Source: Methylomonas sp. AM2-LC
GTDB taxonomy: Bacteria > Pseudomonadota > Gammaproteobacteria > Methylococcales > Methylomonadaceae
Direction: 5' to 3'
NCBI RefSeq assembly: GCF_039904985.1
Contig: NZ_CP157005.1
Coordinates: forward strand, 682,001-746,000
DNA length: 64,000 nt
This document shows, piece by piece, positions 1 through 9,351 of this stretch; position 1 is the first letter of the stretch; each line of letters opens with the position of its first letter. The notes beneath the pieces are model-generated. The model did not search any database and was not told the DNA's origin. It saw only the letters and a list, made by a program, of their open reading frames with translations. The translations under genes were made by a program, and so were the position numbers.

Positions 1-614
1 CCCCCACGAGTCATTCGTGGGTAAAAATATTCAAACCCTGCTTTAGTACTTTCATAAACATCCATATCCAGATTAACAAAAGAAAATTTTGTTTCTAAAG
101 GAATTTCTAAAGTTGTTTCTGGAAAAAAACCCACATGATATCTTATTAAGTCATTAAATTCGTACAGTAGATTTCGAACGTCATCTAACGCGCTCCCCTT
201 GACGTCTCCAACTTTAAGCAAATCAACATCTGCAGTTATTTCAGGAATGCCAGTAAAAGTATCAAAAAGATGTATCGGTTTTTTTGACTCATTAGCTTTA
301 GCCATAATCAAGGCGCTCCCACCATGAAATGAGCCACATTCAGCAAGGTCCCCAGAAAGATGATTGGTTCTACTAACAATACGATGAAGATTAACTACTT
401 CGTGAAATGACATTGCAACGAGATTCGAATTGAGAATCGATTGGAAGTATTGAATTTGTTCTGGAGAATTAGCTAAAGTGTGGTTCCATAGTGGATCAAT
501 ATATATTTCATTATCACAATAACCTTTACTAAGATATGGTAATCGTCCTAAGCATCTAATGAAAGGCTGGCGTTTGATAAAATGAATTAAACGCTTTAAA
601 AAGTTAAGCAGCAT
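1..614 (-). CDS. TylF/macrocin O-methyltransferase-type protein, truncated by window edge
   Basis: Translating the minus strand from the ATG at 614 gives 204 uninterrupted codons running off the left edge, so the C-terminus is missing. Motifs match the TylF family of SAM-dependent O-methyltransferases: AECGSFHGGSALIMA near residue 87 (glycine-rich SAM loop), HLFDTFTGIPE near 113, and FVNLDMDVYESTKAGFEYFY near 181, which carries the acidic metal-binding residues. Family members methylate sugar or polyketide hydroxyls, or act in surface polysaccharide synthesis; the substrate cannot be read here. No clear Shine-Dalgarno precedes the ATG. The gene lies downstream of recB on the same strand but across a 479-base gap, so cotranscription is doubtful. 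Family assignment is fairly secure; the role is unknown. Confidence 0.8.
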   Translation of the reverse strand, partial: MLLNFLKRLIHFIKRQPFIRCLGRLPYLSKGYCDNEIYIDPLWNHTLANSPEQIQYFQSILNSNLVAMSFHEVVNLHRIVSRTNHLSGDLAECGSFHGGSALIMAKANESKKPIHLFDTFTGIPEITADVDLLKVGDVKGSALDDVRNLLYEFNDLIRYHVGFFPETTLEIPLETKFSFVNLDMDVYESTKAGFEYFYPRMTRG

Positions 615-1093
615 ATGTAAATAGCCTATAAATTAATAAGTATTTTTGTGGTTGAAGTTTATCAGAATTTTAGAGCGTTTATAAAAATTTATAGCAGCTA
701 CATTAATTATCTAAATCATGAAGTATCAGAATATTAACTAGTCCGTTATTAAAAAAACAAAAAAGCAGAATGCGCAAATAGTTAGAGTGCATCGATTCTC
801 TGGAAAAACGCTTAGTTTGCTGAGCGTGGGCTTTTCTCACTTCATGAAGCCCGCAAATTGGCTTGCAAAGCCAGGTGAGGAAACTACTAACTGGAAAACC
901 GTATCCAGGAGAACTTCCCGTACAATTCGGATGGCGAGGTGGCGAAAGCCGGTCCGCCTCCTTTGAATTACAAAGCTTATCAGCTTCGAATTGCGGTTTC
1001 ATTATCATTCAGCCGCGCCTACTTTTGTAAATCCAACATCTGTATTTGGCACTAGGTAATTGACGATGCTTCTAAAAAGTTACGCTGAACAAA
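615..1093. other. Gene-poor gap with a GC-richer, hairpin-forming segment
   Basis: I find no convincing gene. The part around 780-1010 is visibly richer in G and C than its AT-rich flanks and holds several small hairpins: GGCTT at 860-864 with AAGCC at 868-872, and CTGGA at 891-895 with TCCAG at 904-908. A 101-codon open frame on the minus strand (703-1008) exists, but it lacks a Shine-Dalgarno, has no recognisable domain and is Cys/Pro/Ser-rich in the manner of translated structured RNA. The segment could be a remnant of a mobile element or a structured RNA. I cannot name it. Confidence 0.35.
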
Positions 1094-4000
1094 TCAATCC
1101 AATGCAGGCAACAGCACTTTCGATAATGCATTCAGTTTCGAATACTCAGGCAAATCTGTAAACACACCATAGCCCGGTTTATCCGCCACCATGCCACGCA
1201 CAAACAAATACTTAATTCCGCCAAAGTGTTGTTGATAATCATAGCCAGGTAGACGCTGTTGTAAGTAAGCATCCAGCACCAAACTATACAACCAATATTG
1301 CAAACCGTAATTATGTTCACGCATGGCCTGTAACAGGGTTGTTGGTTGATAATCAGGCAAACTGTTGGTTTTATAATCAATTACATAAAATTTACCTTGA
1401 TAGCAACAGATCAAGTCAATAAACCCGGTTAAATAACCGCGCATTTGCTTGCTGGCTAAGGGCTGATAAGTGGCTGTGGAGGTAAGAATGTCGTTAATAC
1501 GCTCAACATTCAATGCGGGCATAGCCAGATAAAAAGGCATTTCTTTTATGCAGTTTTTAGGATGCAGATTTTTTAGACAAAATTCGACATCCTCACTCAA
1601 TGCGCTAGTAGTAACAGTTTGCAATAGTTGATCGATTAATTGAGGTGTTTGGAGTTGCAACCCAAAGCGGGCAATGGCTTGATCGCGGTATTTACTAATA
1701 TCATTGCCACTGGCCAGCATTTGGAAGTTTAAAGTTTCAAGTAGATAATGCACAACATTACCCGTGATAGCACCTTTAGGTAAACCATTGTCAGAGACTT
1801 CTCCTTCACTAGTTTCAAGCGCTTTATCTTCAGGAAGCTCAGGTGTATCGTGTATGCTTAAGGCTGATAATGCCGTATAGCTACTCATTTGCCAGGGGCT
1901 ATACAAGCTGCGTTGGAAGTGGCGATAGGACAAACTAATGTGCTTATCCATTTTTAGATACTGCTCGGTTATTTCACAGTCAACAGGCAATAATTGGTAA
2001 GCGAATGCTTCAGGATGCTCAGTTAAAAAAGCCTTAAACATTTGTTGCTGTCCCGCAAAATCAGTATCGGCAAAATCCAGTAGATAGGCTAAGGCCGAAT
2101 CGTTAGGTTTTTCTTTAGTGCGTACATCTGCCCAGCACAAATAACAGCGGTATTTTGCCCGCGTTACCGCAACGTATAGCAAGCGCAAATCTTCTGCTAA
2201 TTCTTCATAAATAGCTTTTTGACGGCGTTCGGCAAATTGTGCAGAGCCTAGGTCTACAATCATGTGACCCTCTTCATGGCATTGAATCTGGTTTTTCTCG
2301 CTGTATAAACGGTCACTACGTTGCCAGAGGCTAGGACAAAATACCACCGCATATTCAAGGCCCTTACTGCCATGCAAGGTAACAATTTTTACCGCATCAG
2401 CATCGCTTTCCAAACGTAATTGTTGATCATCACTGCATTGTTGCGGGGCTTGATGTATGGATTGGCGTAACCAGTCCAGAGTTTTATTGATAGCTAGCTG
2501 TTCATCTATACTGACTTGTTGTAGGCGTTCAATAATGTGATGTAAATTAGTCAATATTCTTTCTGCTTGTGGTAGCTCGCAAAGCTGTTGTTCTACCTGC
2601 TCTTGTTCTAATAGGCGTTGCATCATGCTTAACAGGCCGGACTGTTGCCAAATTTCATGATACTGCTGGAATCGACTCAAGTAAGCATCCAGCGCTGTTT
2701 CATCATTAGCAAACTGATAGAGCTGTTGACCATCCAGATTGAACCAACTTAAGGTTAAAGCTTGTTTTAAGGTTGGAATATGGCTGGGTTGGGCAACAGC
2801 CTGTAATACGATGTAGATTTCCAGAGCTTGATCAGTCGCAAAAACTGATTGCTTGCTATTCACTACTGCCGGGATACCTACTGCTTGCAATGCCTGTTGA
2901 TACTCAAGCGCCTGATTATTGCTACGCACTAAAATAGCGATGTCTTTAGCCTGTATTTTTATTGAGTCCGAAGCAGTATCGTTAGCTTCTTCAGTGTACG
3001 CAAGGTTTAGTAGCTGTAAAATTTCGTTGACCACTGCGTCACGTATGGCGCGTGCCGCTTTACCCGAAGTCCAATATTCAGTATTACCATGGTTTTTATC
3101 TAATTGCCACCAGACTAAGGGTGGCGTATCGCAAATACTGCCCTTAGCCTTAGTCTGCGCTGCTTCGACGGGATTAAAATCTAGTTCTGGGAGTAAAAAG
3201 GGTTGATCACGATTAAATAACACATTGACGGCTGTAACCAAATCCGGATCAGATCGCCAGTTTTGCAGCAGGGTATAATGCTGTTGCGCTTGGCGTTGGG
3301 CAGCAAAGTAGGAATAGATATCCGCCCCGCGAAATTTATAAATAGCCTGTTTGGGATCGCCTATTAGGTACAGGTATTGATGTGTTGCCGTAAAAATTTG
3401 CGAGAATATTTGCCATTGCTGATGATCGGTGTCCTGAAATTCGTCAATCAATGCCACCTTAAAGCGTTGTTGCAAATGATCGATTAGTAACTGCGCTTTT
3501 TCACCGTGTAAAGCCTCTGTCAAACGGCTAATCAAGTCATCAAATGATAAGACATTATTTTGCTGTAGTGCTTTATCAAGGTCTGTGCGTAAAGTGTTTA
3601 ACAACGCATAACGAAACACGATATTCAATTCTTGCAAAGTGTTAGCAAGTTGCTCAAAAGTAGTAAAATCCAGCTCTAGCCTATCTAGATAGAGTTGTTT
3701 TTGTTGTTCGCTTGGCAAAGGTTTGTTTTTACTGACTAGAAATTTACGACCATTCAATCCGTCTAGTAAACCAGCCGCGGTTAGCCATAAAAAGTCAGCT
3801 TTTTCTGTGTTTGGATTCTGTAGCCAAGTGCCTAGGGCATTGCTGTTTTCTTCGACATAGTGGCTAAAGGACTCTTTAAAAAAACCCGCAGAAAAGGCTG
3901 CTTGTAATTTTTGTAAGAGTGGTGGAAATTTTTCGTTGGCGTCTACCAGTAATACTTCCAGTTTTTGCATGACAGTATCCAGATCATCATTTTCTGGATA

Positions 4001-4597
4001 AACAATTTGGTGTAAGCCAATAGTGTTAATACTGCTTAATAGTGAATCGGGAGTTGGAAATTCGGCTGTCAGTAAACTAACCTGCCAAACTGGGCGTTGA
4101 TAAACGTGTTTGCGCCAAAAGTCGTCGGCACAATTTTGCCGAATGCGGGTTATATCACCACTGAGTTCACAGTTGAACAGTTGGCCGCATTCTAAAGCAT
4201 GTTCTGACAATACCCGCTGACAAAAGCCATGTATGGTAAAAATAGCGGCTTGATCAATGTCTAATAATGCCAGCTCTAGCCGCCGCCTGATAGTGTCTTG
4301 ATCAATTGTTAGGCCAGTAAGCCATTTTTCCAGATAGCCTTCTTTATTTATTTCGGTTTGACTAACGGCTGCTTTAGCTTCAACCAGGCGCATGCGTATC
4401 CTGTCTTTCAGCTCTTCTGTTGCAGCTTTGGTAAAGGTTACCACTAGCAGTTCTTTTAAATCGACATCCAGTTCGACGACAAAACGCAATACCAGTATGG
4501 CTATAGCATGCGTTTTACCGGTACCTGCACTAGCTTCTATCAAATTAATGCCAGATAGCAACTCGCTACAGGAAGCTTCGAATGCTTTATTCTGCAT
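1094..4597 (-). CDS. recB: Exodeoxyribonuclease V beta subunit (RecB helicase-nuclease)
   Basis: RecB is the 3'-5' helicase and nuclease of the RecBCD enzyme that processes double-strand breaks and loads RecA. The 1167-residue product is close to the usual length (about 1180). It has a UvrD-type Walker A (ASAGTGKTHAIAILVL), Walker B IDEFQDTD, the IGDPKQAIYKFRGADIYSY motif, a late helicase motif VKIVTLHGSKGLEY, and a C-terminal nuclease domain with the expected His (GNVVHYLLE), Asp (GFIDLI) and Asp-x-Lys (YVIDYKTN). The ATG at 4597 is preferred over a GTG at 4603 because GGAG lies 8 bases upstream of the ATG. It overlaps the recC stop by 11 bases, implying translational coupling. No recD follows. 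Confidence 0.96.
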   Translation of the reverse strand: MQNKAFEASCSELLSGINLIEASAGTGKTHAIAILVLRFVVELDVDLKELLVVTFTKAATEELKDRIRMRLVEAKAAVSQTEINKEGYLEKWLTGLTIDQDTIRRRLELALLDIDQAAIFTIHGFCQRVLSEHALECGQLFNCELSGDITRIRQNCADDFWRKHVYQRPVWQVSLLTAEFPTPDSLLSSINTIGLHQIVYPENDDLDTVMQKLEVLLVDANEKFPPLLQKLQAAFSAGFFKESFSHYVEENSNALGTWLQNPNTEKADFLWLTAAGLLDGLNGRKFLVSKNKPLPSEQQKQLYLDRLELDFTTFEQLANTLQELNIVFRYALLNTLRTDLDKALQQNNVLSFDDLISRLTEALHGEKAQLLIDHLQQRFKVALIDEFQDTDHQQWQIFSQIFTATHQYLYLIGDPKQAIYKFRGADIYSYFAAQRQAQQHYTLLQNWRSDPDLVTAVNVLFNRDQPFLLPELDFNPVEAAQTKAKGSICDTPPLVWWQLDKNHGNTEYWTSGKAARAIRDAVVNEILQLLNLAYTEEANDTASDSIKIQAKDIAILVRSNNQALEYQQALQAVGIPAVVNSKQSVFATDQALEIYIVLQAVAQPSHIPTLKQALTLSWFNLDGQQLYQFANDETALDAYLSRFQQYHEIWQQSGLLSMMQRLLEQEQVEQQLCELPQAERILTNLHHIIERLQQVSIDEQLAINKTLDWLRQSIHQAPQQCSDDQQLRLESDADAVKIVTLHGSKGLEYAVVFCPSLWQRSDRLYSEKNQIQCHEEGHMIVDLGSAQFAERRQKAIYEELAEDLRLLYVAVTRAKYRCYLCWADVRTKEKPNDSALAYLLDFADTDFAGQQQMFKAFLTEHPEAFAYQLLPVDCEITEQYLKMDKHISLSYRHFQRSLYSPWQMSSYTALSALSIHDTPELPEDKALETSEGEVSDNGLPKGAITGNVVHYLLETLNFQMLASGNDISKYRDQAIARFGLQLQTPQLIDQLLQTVTTSALSEDVEFCLKNLHPKNCIKEMPFYLAMPALNVERINDILTSTATYQPLASKQMRGYLTGFIDLICCYQGKFYVIDYKTNSLPDYQPTTLLQAMREHNYGLQYWLYSLVLDAYLQQRLPGYDYQQHFGGIKYLFVRGMVADKPGYGVFTDLPEYSKLNALSKVLLPALD

Positions 4598-7500
4598 AAG
4601 CACTACTCCAGGCGGGTACTAACAAGGTTTGGCAATTCTCTTCAAAAGTGTCATTGAAAACCGTGGTTAAATCGCGATGAGCCAGTACTTGACAAATTTC
4701 AGGCTCATAACCTTTTTCAATGCTGTCACTCATATGCTTTATAACGGCAGGTAATGCGTTAGATGGGTTTTTTTGTTGCAAATAATAAAACGACGCTTGC
4801 GTAAAAAAAATGTCAGGACGTTGTTTGCCCTGTACAAACAGGTCTAGCAATTTTTGTAAGATCTGCTGATCAGCCATTTCAGGTTTAAAAAGCAAGTCTT
4901 TGTCTTTACTTAACAAATAAGTCAATTGCGCTTGTTGGGTATTGATTAATAAATGATGCAACCAAGCGCTCATAAAGTCACTGCCTTTTAACGAGCTATA
5001 ACGATAAAGTAAGCTGCCATTGCTGTATCTATTTTCTAGTTTACCTAGCAATCGATAAGGGCCAATTTGATAGTCAAAAGCTTGGGCAGGTTGGACGCTA
5101 CCTAGGTTTTTGGCCTGTATGGAGTTTACAAATTCATGTATGCATACTTGTTGTCGCTGCCATTCCACTTCACCCAAAGCGCCCGCTGGCCAATGTCCCT
5201 GCGCTTGCATTTTTGCCAATGGTTGAGCTTTACCCCTCAGTAATTGGGCGATCCACTGTTGCTGAAGTTTATAACGACTCAGGCCGTCTAGCACAAACGG
5301 TTCGCGTTCTTCAGGGTCAGCAGGGATTTGTGGTAAAAAAATACCGAGTTGTTGTTGTAAAAAGAAACGTTGCGGATGATTATAAAATTGCAATAGCTCG
5401 TCTATTAAAATGACTTCGCCATGGTTGATATTGATAGTGCCCTGCCACCAAGGTTTGCTTTGCGCTTTTTCAGTACCTAAATCTCGTGCAGTCACATAAT
5501 CATTTTGTGAATAACTAAATAGCGATGGATGGCTGTTGTCAAAATAGCGTGAACTAAACGCATGCAGTGGATGATAAATCACCAGATTATCCAGTTCATA
5601 ACAGTCGCGTAATACATCCTGTAATTCACTGACAATGACCGAAGGCGGGATGTGGCTATTATCCTGTTGCGATTGACCTATGTAGGTTAAAATGAGTTGT
5701 CTCCGGGTAGATAACAAAACTTCTAAAAACTGGTAACGATCATCGGCTCGTCGCGATCGATCACCTAATCTGGGTTGTTGTGTCAATAAATCAAAATCTG
5801 GGCTACGCTCTGTTTTGGGGAATTCGCCATCGTTCATACCCAGCAATGCAATTACTTGAAAGGGTATAGCACGCATAGGCAACATGGAGCAAAATGTGAG
5901 TTGTCCTCGAAGAAAGCCATTACTGGATTTTGTTTCATCCATGTGACCTTCCAGCCAAGCGATCAGCACAGTTAATGAAATAGGCTGCTCATGAATGGCA
6001 GCAATTTCAGAAATTTGGGCTATAAATTCATTAAGTTGTTGCTGATTTTGCGAATAAGCATTACCCAATAATTGATGCGCATAATGGCTTAATAGGCTTT
6101 GCCAATTGCTGAGCGTTTTTGCCGATTGCAATTCATCAGCAGCGGTAAATAACAATTGTAAAAACTCATTGAGTCCTCCAAGTGCTTGACTTGCCGAGCC
6201 TTCAATTTCCAGATATGGTAATACTTCATCAATAAATGCGTCATCACTACCCATGGCATAGCCCATAAATAAGCGGTCCAAGGTGGCTTGCCAAGTGTTT
6301 TGATTAAGCGCGGGTAATCCCAGTGATTGTTTGTGAGTTGCCGATTGTCCCCAACGTACCTGAGTATCTTCAATCCAATGGCGAATTAAGCTTAAATCGG
6401 CTTCATTAAGTCCAAAGCTTTGATAGACATGGCTTTGTTCAAGTAAATCTAATACGCTTTGCCAACCCAATCGAGTTTGCGACAAATTTAAAAACTGTAA
6501 TAGAGCATGTAGTGAAATATTGGTAGTTCGCAAGCTACGATCGGCTATGGCATGTTGTATGTCATTGAATACGGCGCTAATGAAAGGTGCATAGAGCTGA
6601 ATATCGGGTGCCATTACCACAATATCGCGTAATTCGAGATCAGTATGCTTTTCCAGCGTTGCCAACAGTTGATTTTTTAGTGTCTGCACTTCGCGTAACC
6701 GAGAATGGCAAGCATGGATACTGATGGAATTGTCTGCTTGTAGCTTAATTGCGCTAATTTGATTATTTAACAGGTCGTTCTGTAGATATTGCAGATTGCT
6801 TTGAGTAATATCGGCCTCAAAACTAGTGGGCTCAAATGCAAAGCTTACCCTTTCCAGCAGTAATTGTTGGAACTCCCGTCCTTGTTGGCCCAACCCCACC
6901 AATAACGGATGGGCTTCAATTGTTGTCAAATCGATCTGTAAGCGTTTGCTAGGTAAATCAGCCCAATAGTTTTGCACGGGATTAAACAAAAATAAATGCA
7001 CATCGCTATGCTGGGATAAGGCCTGTAAATAATCTAGCAATAATGGCGGCATACTATTGATGCCAAACACCAGAATGCGTTCCGGCAAAATATCCCCCAG
7101 TTGTCCTTGCGCATTTTGTTGTAATAACTGAATATTTTTTCGCCATTGTTCGCCTCGATGTTCAGTACCAATGTCCCTAACCAGTGCCAGCCATAAATTG
7201 CGTTGCCATGCTTCACTAGCGGTATTATATAAACTGCGACCTTGTTGCCATGCATCCAGTAAATCGGGACGCAACATTTGGTATTGATCGAAAATACGTG
7301 TTAATTGCCATGCCAATTGGTAGCGTTTTAAATCATTGTTTTCACCATTTAAAAAATAGTGTATGGGTTTAAATACTTCGCCCTCAATATCACGTAACAA
7401 CGTTTCAATGCGCCACAGTAATAAATGTCGATCAAAAGCATTCTCATTTGACTGCTTATCCAGACATGCCGACAATGAATTGAAAAATTTCGTTGGAAAC

Positions 7501-7688
7501 AAGTAACGAAAATTGCCCCAAACTTTAAATTGTTCTGCCAGTTGCTGCGATAACCATCGTTCCATACCCTGACTTTGAATCAAAAACAATTCTTCGGCAA
7601 AGGGTGAGGTCAATGGCGCAGATTTTAGTACAGCAACCAGATGTGCCAGCAGATTTTCTGTTTTGTTGGAACTGTGCAAAATGAACAT
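4587..7688 (-). CDS. recC: Exodeoxyribonuclease V gamma subunit (RecC)
   Basis: RecC is the Chi-recognition subunit of RecBCD. The product is 1033 residues; the Escherichia coli protein is 1122. The N-terminus MFILHSSNKTENLLAHL and the following IQSQGMERWLSQQLAEQFKV match the RecC pattern (E. coli RecC begins with a similar hydrophobic-His-Ser-Asn stretch). The C-terminal half carries a degenerate nuclease-like fold that normally has no catalytic residues. An in-frame TTG at 7715 would add nine residues, but the ATG at 7688 aligns with the family start. It is first in the recC-recB pair and diverges from the DUF4124 gene at 7765 across about 76 bases, which must hold both promoters. Confidence 0.95.
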   Translation of the reverse strand: MFILHSSNKTENLLAHLVAVLKSAPLTSPFAEELFLIQSQGMERWLSQQLAEQFKVWGNFRYLFPTKFFNSLSACLDKQSNENAFDRHLLLWRIETLLRDIEGEVFKPIHYFLNGENNDLKRYQLAWQLTRIFDQYQMLRPDLLDAWQQGRSLYNTASEAWQRNLWLALVRDIGTEHRGEQWRKNIQLLQQNAQGQLGDILPERILVFGINSMPPLLLDYLQALSQHSDVHLFLFNPVQNYWADLPSKRLQIDLTTIEAHPLLVGLGQQGREFQQLLLERVSFAFEPTSFEADITQSNLQYLQNDLLNNQISAIKLQADNSISIHACHSRLREVQTLKNQLLATLEKHTDLELRDIVVMAPDIQLYAPFISAVFNDIQHAIADRSLRTTNISLHALLQFLNLSQTRLGWQSVLDLLEQSHVYQSFGLNEADLSLIRHWIEDTQVRWGQSATHKQSLGLPALNQNTWQATLDRLFMGYAMGSDDAFIDEVLPYLEIEGSASQALGGLNEFLQLLFTAADELQSAKTLSNWQSLLSHYAHQLLGNAYSQNQQQLNEFIAQISEIAAIHEQPISLTVLIAWLEGHMDETKSSNGFLRGQLTFCSMLPMRAIPFQVIALLGMNDGEFPKTERSPDFDLLTQQPRLGDRSRRADDRYQFLEVLLSTRRQLILTYIGQSQQDNSHIPPSVIVSELQDVLRDCYELDNLVIYHPLHAFSSRYFDNSHPSLFSYSQNDYVTARDLGTEKAQSKPWWQGTININHGEVILIDELLQFYNHPQRFFLQQQLGIFLPQIPADPEEREPFVLDGLSRYKLQQQWIAQLLRGKAQPLAKMQAQGHWPAGALGEVEWQRQQVCIHEFVNSIQAKNLGSVQPAQAFDYQIGPYRLLGKLENRYSNGSLLYRYSSLKGSDFMSAWLHHLLINTQQAQLTYLLSKDKDLLFKPEMADQQILQKLLDLFVQGKQRPDIFFTQASFYYLQQKNPSNALPAVIKHMSDSIEKGYEPEICQVLAHRDLTTVFNDTFEENCQTLLVPAWSSAYAE

Positions 7689-7764
7689 ATAGGAATAAAA
7701 TTTATGCTTGATCAAAACAAACTGGATAATATTGGCAGACTAACGACTAACCTACAGGATTACA

Positions 7765-8349
7765 ATGAAAAAATTATGCTTTGTTTTTACCTTGTTTCTA
7801 ACTTTTGATAGTTGGGCAGGGGTGTTTAAATGTGTAGAAGCTTCAGGCCACATTTATTATCAATCATCGCCCTGTACGAGCGAACATCAAGCTGTACAAA
7901 TTAATCCAAAAACAGGGGCTACGCTTGATTTAAATGAACTTGAACAGCAAAAAGCGCTTAATGCGGAACAAAAAAAACAACAAGAATTGCAGGAATTAGC
8001 TGAAAAAAATGCCAAAATCGAAAAATTTGCTCAAATAAAACAGCAGGCTAAAGCAGAAATCAAGGTGACTCAGGACTTGATTAAAGAGAATCCCTTACAA
8101 TTTTCAGCCTATGCTATTCCAGCATACGATCCGGATAACTTGCCAGAGCGTATTAAACCTTTCGAGTCTGTTTTGCCCGAAGTTGAAAAGTATAGACGTA
8201 AGGCAGCCCAAAAAGCATTGGCTACTGGAAAATGTCAGCGCGTTGAAGCGGATGAGCTTAATGGTAAAAGTAAGCCAGATTCTTTAGTCTTTCTGATTAA
8301 TTGCAGTAGCGGAAGTAACTTTTATTTTAATCAGGCTGAGCTAAATTAA
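7765..8349 (+). CDS. DUF4124 domain-containing exported protein
   Basis: A 194-residue protein of unknown function. It begins with a signal peptide (KKLCFVFTLFLTFDSWA), followed by the short DUF4124 pattern GVFKCVEASGHIYYQSSPC at residues about 19-37: an aromatic/Cys beta-strand unit common in exported gammaproteobacterial proteins. A Lys/Glu/Gln-rich helical stretch (about 58-95, probably coiled coil) follows, then a C-terminal part with two Cys (CQRVEADELNG and INCSSGS) that may form a disulfide. It probably sits in the periplasm. It starts a likely two-gene unit with the dehydrogenase 10 bases downstream, though no functional link between them is evident. Confidence 0.82.
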   Translation: MKKLCFVFTLFLTFDSWAGVFKCVEASGHIYYQSSPCTSEHQAVQINPKTGATLDLNELEQQKALNAEQKKQQELQELAEKNAKIEKFAQIKQQAKAEIKVTQDLIKENPLQFSAYAIPAYDPDNLPERIKPFESVLPEVEKYRRKAAQKALATGKCQRVEADELNGKSKPDSLVFLINCSSGSNFYFNQAELN

Positions 8350-8359
8350 AAAAACTATT

Positions 8360-9193
8360 ATGACATCCAGCAAAATTATTTTTATTACCGGTTGTTCTTC
8401 CGGTATTGGCTACACTACCGCACACGTATTGAAACAGCGTGGACATCAAGTGATTTGTTCAGCACGCAAATCGATAGATGTTATGCGTCTGCAACAGGAG
8501 GGCTTTACTTGTTTGCAATTGGATCTTGCCGATTCAGATAGTATTAAGGGTGCAGTAAAAGAACTGTTGATACTCACTGAGGGGAAACTTGATGTATTGT
8601 TTAACAATGGAGCCTATGGTCAGCCAGGAGCCGTGGAAGATTTAAGTCGCGACGTTTTACGCAGCCAATTTGAGACCAACTTTTTTGGTACTCATGAACT
8701 GACCAATTTGGTAATACCTGTAATGCGGCAGCAGGGCTATGGTCGCATTATCTATAACAGTTCTATACTGGGCTTTGTCGCTTTGAAATTTCGTGGTGCT
8801 TATAATGCCAGTAAATTCGCTCTGGAAGGGTTGGCCGATACCTTGCGTTTGGAATTGCGCGGTAGTGGTGTGCATATTGTTTTGATTGAGCCCGGCCCGA
8901 TTAGCAGCGATTTTCGTAAAAATGCGATGCAAATGTTTCAAGACAATGTAGACCCCAATCTGAGCGTTCATCAAAGTACTTATCAGGCAATGGTCGCGCG
9001 TCTGGAAAAAGTGGGGCCAGCAGCACCTTTCACTTTACCTGCAACTGCAGTTGCTGCAAAAGTACTTGCTGCAATTGAGGCTGCTCATCCACGCTGCCGC
9101 TACCCTGTGACGTTTCCCACTTACCTGTTCGGCTTCTTAAAGCGCCTGTTGCCGACTGCCTGGTTAGATAGAATTCTGGTAAGTGTTGAGTGA
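8360..9193 (+). CDS. Short-chain dehydrogenase/reductase
   Basis: A 277-residue cytoplasmic SDR of the classical type. The cofactor motif TGCSSGIG is at residues 10-17, NNGAYG (the NNAG-type motif) near 82, a catalytic Ser region (IYNSSILG) near 131, and the catalytic YNASK near 148. The closest general resemblance is to the E. coli YbbO-like SDR group (NADP-dependent, substrate uncertain). An Arg in SARKS after strand 2 suggests NADP(H) preference; this is inference. The gene follows the DUF4124 gene by 10 bases with no obvious terminator between. A substrate cannot be assigned from the sequence. Confidence 0.88.
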   Translation: MTSSKIIFITGCSSGIGYTTAHVLKQRGHQVICSARKSIDVMRLQQEGFTCLQLDLADSDSIKGAVKELLILTEGKLDVLFNNGAYGQPGAVEDLSRDVLRSQFETNFFGTHELTNLVIPVMRQQGYGRIIYNSSILGFVALKFRGAYNASKFALEGLADTLRLELRGSGVHIVLIEPGPISSDFRKNAMQMFQDNVDPNLSVHQSTYQAMVARLEKVGPAAPFTLPATAVAAKVLAAIEAAHPRCRYPVTFPTYLFGFLKRLLPTAWLDRILVSVE

Positions 9194-9351
9194 ATTAGTC
9201 AATTTCCATAGACTAGAAAAATGTCATCAATTTGCAATAAACATACTATCAAACCCCATGATCTATGTTATTATCGCGCTGGCATATAGCCAGTAGTGTA
9301 TTTTTAATAGTCGCTATATGTTCTTAATAAAAATAACTGTGAGGGTAATAC

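Noticed and set aside
703..1008. 101-codon minus-strand open frame as a protein gene
   Set aside because: No ribosome site, no recognisable domain, and a composition typical of translated structured DNA; kept only as an unexplained segment.
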